The position numbers were made by a program, and so were the translations under genes. DNA of 64,000 bases, from positions 310,001 to 374,000 of the forward strand of contig JAPZLL010000033.1 in the NCBI GenBank assembly GCA_036250225.1, written 5' to 3'. The notes below the pieces were generated by a model. That model saw only the letters and a list, made by a program, of their open reading frames with translations, ran no database searches and was not told the DNA's origin. Positions 53,450-63,624 of the stretch are shown here, one piece after another. The stretch's first letter is position 1. Each line of letters begins with the position of its first letter. The stretch comes from Cercophora sp. LCS_1 (lineage: Eukaryota > Ascomycota > Sordariomycetes > Sordariales > Lasiosphaeriaceae).

Positions 53450-54445
53450 ATGTCAACCACCACTACCACCACCACAGCCGAAACCCCCTTTCTCACCGGG
53501 GCCCTCGCCAAAAACACATCCTTCTGGCGGTCCTACATCGCCTCCCGCCCACACCCCTCGGACGCCTTCTTCACCCACATCCAATCCTACCACACCACCC
53601 ACGGCAACCCCTCCACCTCTCTCGCCCACGACGTCGGCACCGGCCCGGGCAACATCGCCGAGCGCCTCCTCGCCCACTACACCAACGTCATCGGCTCCGA
53701 CCTCAACAAACAAGCCCTATCCGCAGCACCCGACCTAATCGCCCCAGCCCTCCTCCCGCGCCTCTCCTTCGTCCATTCCGCCGCCGAAGACCTCGCCTCC
53801 GATGCCGACCTAGAACACGGCACAACCGACCTCCTCACCGTCTCGGAATGCATCCCGCTCCTCGACGCGGCCCGCGCCCTCGACGCATTCCACACCCTCC
53901 TCCGTCCCGGCGGCACATTGGCCATCTACTTCTACGGCCGTCCCATCTTTGTCGGGGGCTCAAACCCCTCCGAGCTGGACGCGCTGTACGATAAGATCGC
54001 CACCAAGATCTGTACCTTTTTGTTGCCCTTCAAGGGCACACCAGGGTTCAAGTTCCACCAGCGGGGTGCCGAGGCGTTGGTCAGTCAGTTGGATAATATC
54101 GCTCTGGACAAGAGCAAGTGGGCGGATGTGGAGCGGTGGAAGTGGAATAGCGATGTGCCGTTGCTGTTCAATAGCAAGGAGGGGTATGATTTTGAGTTTG
54201 AGAAGGTTGATAGACGGGCGGAGGGTGAGGTCACGCATGAGGTCAGGGATAGGGAGTGGTGGAGCGATGAGTGGGATGCTGATCGGGTCAAGGCGTATTT
54301 GGACTCGGTGTATCCGGGGTACAAGGAGAAGGCGGGGGAGAGGTATAAGGAGGTGGAGGAGGGGATTGAGGAGTTGAGGGGTAAGTTGGGGGGCAAGGTC
54401 AAGGTTAGTTTCCCGGTTGTGTTGATTTTGGCTACGAGGAAGTAA
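53450..54445 (+). CDS. Class I SAM-dependent methyltransferase
   Basis: Single exon, 331 aa, ATG at 53450. Motif I is HDVGTGPGN (SAM-binding loop), followed by VIGSDLNKQAL (acidic end of strand 2), LTVSECIPLLDA and LLRPGGTLAIYFYG. This is the UbiE/trans-aconitate-type fold common in fungal metabolite clusters, not the large plant-like O-methyltransferase type. In this setting it is a candidate for O-methylation of emodin to questin or of a later benzophenone phenol, which I cannot separate. The N-terminus starts with a run of Thr like its divergent neighbour. Confidence 0.88.
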   Translation: MSTTTTTTTAETPFLTGALAKNTSFWRSYIASRPHPSDAFFTHIQSYHTTHGNPSTSLAHDVGTGPGNIAERLLAHYTNVIGSDLNKQALSAAPDLIAPALLPRLSFVHSAAEDLASDADLEHGTTDLLTVSECIPLLDAARALDAFHTLLRPGGTLAIYFYGRPIFVGGSNPSELDALYDKIATKICTFLLPFKGTPGFKFHQRGAEALVSQLDNIALDKSKWADVERWKWNSDVPLLFNSKEGYDFEFEKVDRRAEGEVTHEVRDREWWSDEWDADRVKAYLDSVYPGYKEKAGERYKEVEEGIEELRGKLGGKVKVSFPVVLILATRK

Positions 54446-54701
54446 AGTTAGAGGAGAGGTTAGATTTTGAATTGGAGTTTGGTCACCGATCGAGAGTGGT
54501 CTTCTGTGTGAAACTCAGTGTCTCATTCGTTCTGCTTATGTTGTCCTATCAGGATTGCATGTGCAAGATAGGTGGGTCGAGGTAATTACTGCTCTCAACG
54601 AATACCCTACAAGTAAAACACGACATATTGAGTTGAAGCAGGCGGACGTTGAGTTCGATTTGAAACAATTTCATATTGCCACGAGGTAGATATGGACATG
54701 A

Positions 54702-55250
54702 CTATTTGAATCCATCCACAACCTGGCCTTCCCTGATATACTCTGTAACCCATCCAATGGTCATCCTGCACATGATGAGCGTCATCACCGGTCATGAATC
54801 ATCCAGACTCACCTGCTCGTCTTGGTGTCGGCAAACTTCTCATGATCACCAATGAGATGCTCCTTGTACCAAGGATCCTGCTTCATGGCCTTGTACTGTT
54901 CCAAGTTCTCAAAGTAGACCTGCGAAAAGCAGTCATAGTCGGCGATATTGGCCATCTGGTGATCGAACAGCTGCGTCATGAGCGCCCGTGACTCGGTCGT
55001 GTTGTGAATCTTTACGCGTCAGTCACCTCTACCAGAAACTGGGCTGGCGACCAACGTGAGTCCATCTATTGACCCCGTACTTGACCATGAGATCCTTGGT
55101 CATGGGTGCCGAGACGTGTGTCATGTGATGACGATAGGCCTCCTCGCTCATCCCCGGCTTGCGGTAGCCGCAGATGGTGAGGACCAGGTACTGCACCTGC
55201 TTGGTCCCGTTGGTGCCGTTAGCAGTCACGTTTTCTGTTGTCAAAGTCAT
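54702..55250 (-). CDS. EthD-domain protein, decarboxylase-like
   Basis: Exons 55250-55056, 55009-54813 and 54765-54702; phases close to 151 aa. Introns are only 46-47 nt. The EthD ferredoxin-like fold is clear: YLVLTICGYRKPGMSEEAYRHHMTHVSAP, KYGVNRWTHIHNTTESRAL, IADYDCFSQVYFENLEQYKAM, DPWYKEHL and HEKFADT, ending MTIGWVTEYIREG. Homologues (GedI and the EthD part of MdpH) act on atrochrysone carboxylic acid, removing the carboxyl group on the way to emodin anthrone. The first ATG that precedes the fold directly is 55250; an upstream ATG in a Cys-containing extension is less likely. Confidence 0.87.
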
Positions 55251-56076
55251 TGTCACTGCGCAACAGTCGATAGACACAAAGCAGTGAATTGTTCAATTGG
55301 GCTTTGCTAAGTTTGACTTTTCCATCCTCGGTCTCCTGGTTTTCGGATTTTCATGGTGGAAGCACAGGATCGGAAACCAGTGCTGCGGTGCTCAGACTGA
55401 CATTCCGAGACCGCTATGAAGGATGGCGGTTCCCTGCCCGAGGTGTGATTTTGTTCAGCGTTATCGCCAAGACAATGTTCTCGGAGTCCGATATGTCCAG
55501 AAGGGATTGTGATTTGATCGGAAATTAGCTCGGGTACCGAAAACCCGATGCCCGATCCCGCTCTCATTGCAGCAATCGTCGCACAATCCCGTAGATGACG
55601 ACATGTCTTGGCATCGATGTGGTCAGTTCGACTCCCGATGTTGTCATTCGCCAATCGAGTTGTTGTTGTCGGCCCCTTTTCAGACCCACCCCCGAAAGGG
55701 GGGCACGGGTTAGGGTTGTCTGATTTCAGGGTTAGGACGCCCCTTTTCCTCTTCGTTGAAGTCCTGGAGACCACTGTCCAACCATTTAAAAAGGTGGGAA
55801 AACATTCGGCAGATTATGTACCATCTAGTGATATGAAATAGTGATGATTCTATAACGACAGTTGGAAATCTTGGGCTCTAGTAAAAACAGTATGTTGAAA
55901 CACCGCAAACGTTGTGTCAATCTGAGCTGCGGTGATGCCAAATTCACAAAGTCAAAAACTCGAAACCCGGAACTCGAAACCCAAAACAATCAAACAAACT
56001 GTGCAAACCCAACTCCAGAAAACAGAAGAAAACAAAACATCCAGACCGCCCAAACTCCAATCCCAAGTAAGCCAAT
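55251..56076. promoter_or_regulatory. EthD promoter and PKS 3' region
   Basis: About 825 bases. It has an exact TCGG-N3-CCGA site at 55481-55491 and, near the PKS end, a 12-base direct repeat AACTCGAAACCC (55957-55968 and 55971-55982). No gene seen. Confidence 0.45.
55481..55491. promoter_or_regulatory. Candidate AflR-type site TCGGAGTCCGA
   Basis: Exact TCGG-N3-CCGA, 230 bases upstream of the EthD gene start. Confidence 0.55.
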
Positions 56077-59000
56077 CTAGCTGTAGTACTCCAACAACCA
56101 AGCCTTCAGGTCTCCCACAGTCGGGTACTCCAAGAACAAGCTGCCTCCCACAGTGATGCCCAGCTCCTCACGGAACTTCTCTGCAATAACCAAGCTCATG
56201 AGACTGTCAATACCTAAACTGGGGAATGAAGCCTCATCCTCCAGATCCTCGAGCTGAAGCCCCGCCTCGTTGGCAACCAGCAGCAAAGCCTTGACAGCTG
56301 TGCTCTCTGTGTCGAGTGCAGGGGCGGGAGCAACCGGTGCTGCAACAGGCGTCGGAGCTGGAGCCGGCGTCGGAGCTGGAGGCTGAACCGGCGCAGCTAC
56401 AACAGCTGGAGTCGCAACCGGAACCGGCGCCGCAGCCACCACCGGAGCTGCCGCCGGAGCTGGAGCATGCACAACAGCCGCCTTCTTGGCCGGCGCATGC
56501 CCCTCATCCGGCGGCGAAAAGAACCGGTTCAGCAGCAACCGCGGATACCTCCTAAACTTGATGCCTCCCACCAAACCCACAATCTCCCCATCCTGGAGGA
56601 TATAAACATCACCCAGATACACCGACGGATCCTCGGTCGTGGGAATCATCTTGACATACGACCGGTACTTGCCACCGGCAACAAGCGGTTTAGCGAAACG
56701 CATCGAGTTCCACTGCTTCTTGTCAGCATCCAGTCCTCAAATCCTGTCGCCCAATAGCCGCCACAGAAAACAAAACAAGGAGAGAAGGAGAAAGAAATGG
56801 GGTACTCACACCAGGTGTAACACAAAAATCCTTGGCCGTGTCAATCTCCTCACTAACATTCATCACGAACCCGGCCAAATGCGCCACCCCGTCCACGAAA
56901 AACGGCGGGACAGTCCACTTCCCGCCCTTTTCCTTTGTCAACTCCACGTCGGCATACGCCTCCAATCCATGGAGCACGACACTCTGCATCCCGCGGTATT
57001 TATCCGCGTAATCGACAAGACTCGCCGCAAAAAGCCGGTAGGCCATGCCGTGCGAGAACCTGTTGGCTTTGCCTTGCTCCGCTAATGCGTCCAGGGCCTC
57101 GACGCGGCCAGCAATGAGGTGGGTGAGCGGTTTCCAGGCGTCTAGCCACTCGGCTGGGTTACCAAACACGAGCGTAGCGGTTGCGAAGGGCTCGGGATCC
57201 GAGGAGTACCAGGTTAGCTGCGCCGTGTTGGAGGCAATGTCGGAGGAGACCAAAACGCGGATGAGTTGCGGGACGTTGGTGTTTTTGTTGGCGACCAGAC
57301 CCTTGGTCACGACCAGGTTGGTGATGTTGGCGGATTTGGGGAGGGAGGGGTACTGTTTGTGCAGGAACGAGGCCAGGGTCCAGGCAATGTCGGCGTGGAT
57401 GGACGATGTGACCACGCCGGCGTTGTTCATGCGGTGGCCCCAGGCCGCGGCGAAGAAGTCGGGGGACATGAGGTCGGATTGGATCTCCAAGGTGGCCGTG
57501 GCGGCCGTGAAGGACTGGGAGAGGATCTGGTGGACGGTTGAGGTTAGGGGTGCGGAGGGCGCGGGAGCGGGGAGCAGGGCGCGTTTCTCGGCCTCGTAAA
57601 AGGTGTTTCCCTTTGTCAGGGCCCAGTCACCATTGTATTGGATCCAGTAGGTCTTGTCGTTCCAGGCGTAGGTTGGGAGGTCCAGGAGACGCAGGGCGGG
57701 CTCGAAGGGTCGGTGGTATTCGTTCCAGGAGAATTCGACGCCAGCGAGATGGAGGGATGCCAAGGTTTGGGACAGGGTCAGCCAGCTGTCTTCACCGCGG
57801 CGGAGGGAGGGGACGGCCAAGTTGGCGGAAGGAAGGGTGGACTTGACGAAGCTGGTGGTCACCGGGTGCGGGCCGATCTCGATCCAGACGTTGCCGTCGT
57901 CGATGATTGTGATCTCCTTTGCTGCTTCCAGGGCGGACAGGAAGTTGACCGTCTCTCTGGTGGCGCGACGGAGGTAGGTTGCGTCAAACGTCTTCTCGTC
58001 AAACACGACCTTGCCAAGAAGAGGCGAAATGACCGGGATGCTGGGCGGGTGGAAGATGGCGCCCGTCTTGGCGAGTTGCTCAAACTCGTCAAGAATGGGA
58101 TCCGTCTGGCCAGAGTGAAAGGCGAAAGCCACATCAAGAACAGTCCCCTTGAAACCAGCTGCCTCGAGAGGAGCAAGGATCTCCTGAATCTCCTCGTTGG
58201 TGCCGCTGAGAACCGTCTCCTTGGGTCCATTGATACACGCCACCTCAAAAGGCTTGCCTTTGACACTCTCCTCGATCTGCGCCAGGGATGCCCTTACAGC
58301 CAACATCTTGTGACTACCTGACGTGCACTTTTCCTCAAGAAGCTGCGCCCGACGACCAGCAAGGAAAATAGCATCATTGCTCGACAACACGCCAGCAACC
58401 TGCAAAGCGGCGTACTCGCCAAGACTGTGCCCAACCACAACATCTGGCTTGACCCCAAGAGAAGACCAGTACTTGGCCAACGCGATCTCGGTCGCAACGA
58501 GCGACAGCTGCGTAATCACCGGCGAATGCTGATAGTCCTTTTCATGACTCCCATCAATGGCCGGGATAAATGATGGGAAACCCTGCGCCTGCGCAAGCGC
58601 ATCAAGATGCAGAATCTGATCCCGGAACGTGGTCGACGCATGGAACAGCTCATAGTTGGACGACTTATACGACGAGCCCTGGCCGGTGAACGCAAACGCA
58701 ACTGACGGTGGTCCAGTCGCAGGGATAGGTTTGTGCGTGTCAACAGCCTTAAGAGCGGAATTAAGCTGCTTCTTGAGCTGCTCAACCGATGACACAGCCA
58801 CGGCAACACGGTGGTTATGGTGGTACCGACGCGCCGTAGTCGAGTACGAAAGATCGGAGAGCGAGACATCAGGATGTTTCTCTAGGTATGCTAGGTACCG
58901 CTCTAGGTTACCCTTGAGCGAGACCTTGCTTTTGGCTGAGACAGCAACGACGTGTGTGCTTCCACGGGCGTCGACACCGCTTCGCACATCGCGCAGCGGA

Positions 59001-61718
59001 CCTTCCTCCAGTAGGAGGGTGGTGTTGCCGCCCGCTGCGCTGAAGTTGTTGATGGCGGCAATTCGTCTCCTGTCCGGACTGCGCCCCCAGGGTGTCTTTT
59101 CCCAGGGGATGTTGAGGTTGCGCTTGTCCAAGTCCTTGGGGAAGGTCGGGTTGATGGCGTTCTTGACGCCCACGTGCGGTGGGATGGCGCCCTTTTCGAA
59201 CATGAGCAGCACCTTGAGCAACGCCGTGACGCCAGCAACAGCTTCACCATGACCGACATTTGCTTTAACGGCGCCAATGTACAGAGGCTGCTTGGAGTTG
59301 CGACGTGTCCCGGTGATGGGCGCGTACACGGCTGAGACAGACTGGATCTCCTCGCGATCGCCGGCTTGGGTACCCGTGCCATGCATCTCGACGTAGCTTA
59401 CGTCCAGTGGATTAATGCCCGCGGCTTGGAGCACTTGGGTTCCGAGATAGGCCTGAGCGCCCGCGTGGGGGTGGGTGATGGATACGGCTTCGGCCGAGTG
59501 GTTGGTGCCTGCGCCGAGGATGACGCCGATGATGTTGTCGTTGTCCGCTTCGGCATCTTCGAGGCGCTTAAGCACAATGGACCCAATGCCGTCTGCGCGG
59601 CAGTAGCCGTCGGCTTCCGAGTCCCATGTCTTGCAGGCGTTGGGTGTCTTGGAGAGGAAGTGGCCGTGGCTGAGGCCGGCGAAAGCGTCCGAGTTGGTGA
59701 GCACGTTCATGCCGCCGGCGACAACGGTGTCGGTTTCGCCGTTCCAGAGGGAGGTGCATGCGGCCTATGTACGCTGTTAGTATTTTGCCGACGAAGAGCT
59801 TGGGGGCTTGGGGGTGTGGGGCAAAGGGAGGAGCGCGGTGGTGGAAGTGTCAGGGGTGAGTCAAGGGGGCACTCAGGGGTAAGTAAACACACCTGGATGG
59901 TCGCCAAACTCGACGAACAAGCAGTATCAATGCTGTAACTTGGGCCAGAAAACTTGAAGAAGTAGTTGATGCGACCCGGTCCAAAGGCTCTGCATCCGCC
60001 AGGGATGAAGTAGGTGCTGATCTCCTGCGCTGTGTTGACCTCACGGTAGTCGTCACTGGCTTGTCCGTAGAACGTCCCGATGCGATGGAGGTTCGTTGCA
60101 GCCGTGCGATTAGCCACGTAGCCAGCTCTCTCAAGGGCTTCGTACGCCGTGACGAGAGCAAGACGCTGCATGGGGTCCGTCTGCTGAGCCTCGCGGGGAG
60201 ACATGTTGAAGAAGGGAGCGTCAAACAGACCCGGCTCATCGATGAAGCAGCCATAGGGCGTGTGACTCGTGTTGACTCGCTTGCCAGTGGGATCATAGTG
60301 GCTGTCAACGTCGAAGCGGTCGGCGGGAATCTTACGGTGAACATCAAGGCCCTTCTCCAGAAGGTCCCAGAACTTCTCGGTATCGGTGGCACCGCTGGGC
60401 ATGCGACACGACATTCCGACGATGGCGATCTTGGATTGCTGGGGACCGCGGGGAGAAATGTTGTCGGTAGAAGTCTCGGTGGCCCACGACACAAGATCGG
60501 TGGTAGACGTCTCGAGTTGAGGCAGACTCGACTTGACTACGGCAATGAGGTCGTGGATCGGGAGGGAGACGCGGAACGCCTGGACCTGCAGCTGCAACAC
60601 TCCCAGGCTGGTAGCCCTGTCGACAACACCCTGAATGACATTCTCCCACTTGATGGCCTGGGTGAGAATCTCGGCGATGATGTTCTCCAGCAGGCCCTTG
60701 GCGTCAGATGCGAGGAAGGGTTGCCCGGTGCTGGTCGACAGCACAGGAATCACGGGGACAAATCGAGAACCAGACAGCTTGGAAGCGCTGACTTGGACGA
60801 CCTCGTGAACATGCGAGTCATTGTAGATGTGCTGCGCATGGCAGAGACCACCATAGACTGGAAGAGCAATAGGCTTGGTGTCGCGAAAAAAGTCGGAGAC
60901 CAAGAAGATGCGCTTGAGTCTGCCGGGAGGACCACTAATAGTGACCGAGGTCCTGCTAAGGGCACTGACAAAGATCTTGCTGGCTTCTGGCGTCTGCTCC
61001 TTGGCGTGGAGTGTGTCAAGCTCCTTCTGCACGTTGTCGGGTGTGACGTCGGGAAGGACATAAGCCCAGCTGTCGGGAGTGCCAGACTCATTCGGGTCGC
61101 GAGGCTGAAGGTTCTGTGACACCTGATCGACGAGAACGCCCAGACGGAATGCGGTGCGGACAATCTCGGCTCCAGCGATGGGGAGATCAGTCAGGTTGGG
61201 TGAGATGGCGACGGCCGCAGTTGCCAAGAGGCCAATACCCAGACCAGCAAGGTAGCTGCTGGTTCCGTCGGCGCCATATTTCTCGGGATGTGTCTCGTAG
61301 TATCTGCCAGTGATCAGTGTCTGTGTCGTGAGTAATATTAACAATAAGCCTACCCGATATACGTGCCCAGCTCAACCGCAGCCAACAAAACACCGTCAAT
61401 AGACCCAGAAAGATGGCCCTTCCGAAGGTCGGCAAAGTCGACAAAGTTGAGGACTGTCTGAAATGGTGGAATCAAAGACTTGACGGCTGTTGGGAGTTGA
61501 CGGATCTCTTCCCGGACAGCAAGCGTGGCCAGGTCGATAAAGTTGGCCAACAGGGGGTGGCTCCTATCCTTGCTGTGGTTCCACAACCGACGGAGGAGAT
61601 TCGGGAGGTTGTCGTGAGGAAACTCATTGCTAAAGTAAGCGAGTCTCAGACGGCCAAAGTCCTCCTGGGAGTCAGACGAGGGCGTCAAGTTGACGTTGGT
61701 GTATGATCGATAAGACAT
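56077..61718 (-). CDS. Non-reducing polyketide synthase, atrochrysone carboxylic acid synthase type
   Basis: Exons 61718-61354, 61303-59893, 59764-56810 and 56712-56077; phases close to 1788 aa. Order: SAT-like (about 20-300), KS (about 413-830, Cys583 in DTACSSS), malonyl AT (about 947-1250, Ser1039 in GHSLGEYAAL), PT (about 1335-1650; candidate dyad His1369 in WGHRMNN and Asp1550 in VDGVAHLAGF), a Pro/Ala/Val linker, and one ACP (Ser1747 in LGIDSLMS). No thioesterase, Claisen-cyclase, methylation or reductase domain follows. This is the architecture of atrochrysone carboxylic acid synthases (GedC, MdpG), which use a separate metallo-beta-lactamase thioesterase, present next door. The SAT lacks the usual active cysteine: GSIDG (105-109) stands where GxCxG is expected, while the later histidine (CHAQH) remains. 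Confidence 0.95.
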
Positions 61719-62067
61719 TATTGCAGAAGGATCCTTGCCGTTGAGGGCAGCTGACTGTGGATTCGACAATGATGAAGATAATTATTAGGTGGTGAGACCT
61801 CGTGTACTACGGCGGTATAGGGATCAAATACACACACACCAAAAGAAAAACACACCGACCAACGGGATGACGAATCCGTGTCCCACACCGGGGACCAGGG
61901 TGCCACAAGCGGAACACCTAACCCACACCCCGATCCAGAAGCATAAGGTAGTACCACCCCACGCACCGGGGATTATCAACCCGTTCCGAAACAGCCTGTT
62001 TCAAAAGACCGTTATCTCGGCGATGGAGACAAAACTCCGTGGTGCACCCAAATGTCTTGGCTTGCAC

Positions 62068-62076
62068 TCGGTCCGA
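62068..62076. promoter_or_regulatory. Imperfect AflR-like palindrome TCGGTCCGA
   Basis: TCGG and CCGA half-sites separated by one base rather than three, in the PKS/thioesterase promoter. Binding by the same factor is uncertain. Confidence 0.3.
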
Positions 62077-62214
62077 CGATAATCATTGGGGGCTATCTCG
62101 GGGATTGATGGATTGGAAAGCATTACAATCGGATTGATAATCCAGTAATAGGCCGACAGCTATGTCTGTCCCAGAAACACACACCTATTCCCATCCCTTT
62201 TGCCCTTCCACTTC

Positions 62215-62251
62215 CATCTGACTCACTCACTCTCTCACTCACTCACTCACT
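62215..62251. repeat. CTCA tetranucleotide tract
   Basis: About nine CTCA-like units with small interruptions, 60-95 bases upstream of the thioesterase ATG, probably in the transcript leader. Confidence 0.6.
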
Positions 62252-62309
62252 CTCCCTCACCACCACCTTCAACACCAGGACACCTCGTTGTCCCCACAGC
62301 CCCCTCAAC

Positions 62310-63254
62310 ATGGGCCGCGGAGGCTACCGCCAAATCAACAAGGCGCTCAACATCTGCGCCTTTGAAGACTACCTCGACTCGCAGGTCGCCAACCTCCCCA
62401 AGATCGCCGACGTCGAGCAAGTCACGCCCCGCGTCCTGCGCATCCTCGGCCAAAACGAAGGCAAATTCACCCTGCAAGGGACAAACACGTACATCATCGG
62501 CACGGGACGCACCCGCCTCATCATCGACACGGGCCAGGGCATCCCCGAGTGGGCGGACCTGATCGCCGCCACGTTCGCCGCCCAAGATATTACCTTGTCC
62601 CATGTCCTGTTGACACACTGGCACGGCGACCACACAGGCGGCGTCCCGGATTTGATCCGGCTTTACCCGCACCTCGAAACCGCGATTCACAAGCACACAC
62701 CAGACAAAACGCAGCAGCCTATTCACGACGGGGAAGTTTTCAAGGTGGAGGGAGCTACGGTACGGGCAGTGCATGCGCCCGGCCATTCACACGATCACAT
62801 GTGTTTTATTCTCGAGGAGGAAAACGCCATGTTTACGGGTGATAACGTCCTTGGACACGGCACAGCCGCCGTGGAGATCCTTCCCACGTGGATGGCGAGT
62901 TTGAGAATCATGGCCAGTCATGGGTGTGCGATCGGCTATCCTGCACATGGCGAGGTGATTGGGGATTTGGTCGGCAAGATTAAGCTGGAGCTGGAGGTCA
63001 AGGAACGGAGGGAGAAGAAGATCCTGGGTACACTAGGACGGCTGAGGAAGGAGCAAAGACCTGCGGGCAAGGGGAGTGTTACAGTGCGGGAGCTGGTTAC
63101 GGCCATGTATGGAGATACGCTGGATGAGGGGGTTAGGGAGAAGGCGATTGAGCCGTTTACAGATGAGGTGTTGAGGAAATTGGCGGGCGATGGGAAGGTG
63201 GCGTTTGAGGTTAGGGGTGGGAGGAGGAAGTGGTTTTCCATCTCGGTTGTTTAG
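62310..63254 (+). CDS. Metallo-beta-lactamase-type thioesterase
   Basis: Single exon, 314 aa, ATG at 62310. The zinc-binding THWHGDHTGG motif (about residues 102-111) identifies the metallo-beta-lactamase fold, with the further ligands in HAPGHSHDH, the aspartate in FTGDNVLGHGT and a late PAHGE. The C-terminal 100 residues are a helical extension typical of LACTB2-like and ACTE-type enzymes. ACTE of Aspergillus terreus (GedB) hydrolyses the ACP-bound product of a thioesterase-less PKS to release atrochrysone carboxylic acid. It is divergent with the PKS, which lacks its own releasing domain, so the pairing is strong. Confidence 0.94.
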   Translation: MGRGGYRQINKALNICAFEDYLDSQVANLPKIADVEQVTPRVLRILGQNEGKFTLQGTNTYIIGTGRTRLIIDTGQGIPEWADLIAATFAAQDITLSHVLLTHWHGDHTGGVPDLIRLYPHLETAIHKHTPDKTQQPIHDGEVFKVEGATVRAVHAPGHSHDHMCFILEEENAMFTGDNVLGHGTAAVEILPTWMASLRIMASHGCAIGYPAHGEVIGDLVGKIKLELEVKERREKKILGTLGRLRKEQRPAGKGSVTVRELVTAMYGDTLDEGVREKAIEPFTDEVLRKLAGDGKVAFEVRGGRRKWFSISVV

Positions 63255-63624
63255 TTTTCTTCTGCTTTCGATAGGAGCGAAACGCATTTGTTTACACCGT
63301 GATGATTTTCTTGGTGTTGTGACCGCATCTGAGGGTGGTGACCTTTGGCGCCGTGCTTGAACTGTGTTGCGCTCGGAATTGACGATATTCGGAAGGTTTG
63401 GCTCGCAGTCTCGGTGTTTCATTCGGTCTCCGACTCATGTTGCACTGTTGACAACCGTGATTGGTTGCGCAATATCGGCTCGGGAGGATCATCTCGTGGC
63501 CCGTTCCCCGACCTCATGATGACGAGACCCGTGGGGGCTCATGATAATAGATACACCGAGGACGAATATCCCACAAAACAATTCTCAGTTTACCCGCAGT
63601 TCTGCTTTTGCATCATCGGTAGCC
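63255..63624. promoter_or_regulatory. Promoter of the anthrone oxygenase gene
   Basis: A 370-base gap with an exact TCGG-N3-CCGA site at 63423-63433; otherwise nothing seen. Confidence 0.45.
63423..63433. promoter_or_regulatory. Candidate AflR-type site TCGGTCTCCGA
   Basis: Exact TCGG-N3-CCGA, 191 bases upstream of the anthrone oxygenase ATG. Confidence 0.55.

Larger units (their letters stand above)
61719..62309. promoter_or_regulatory. Bidirectional promoter, PKS and thioesterase
   Basis: A 591-base divergent promoter controlling the first two enzymes together. It lacks an exact TCGG-N3-CCGA but has a shorter TCGG-T-CCGA at 62068-62076. The thioesterase leader includes a CTCA repeat. Confidence 0.5.

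Noticed and set aside
55708..55735. TTAGGG-like telomeric hexamers
   Set aside because: Only one and a half adjacent units plus one isolated copy; too short for an interstitial telomere.
60061..61119. 352-codon open frame on the plus strand
   Set aside because: It is antisense to the SAT/KS coding exon of the PKS; the PKS frame has full domain support and the antisense product has no motif.
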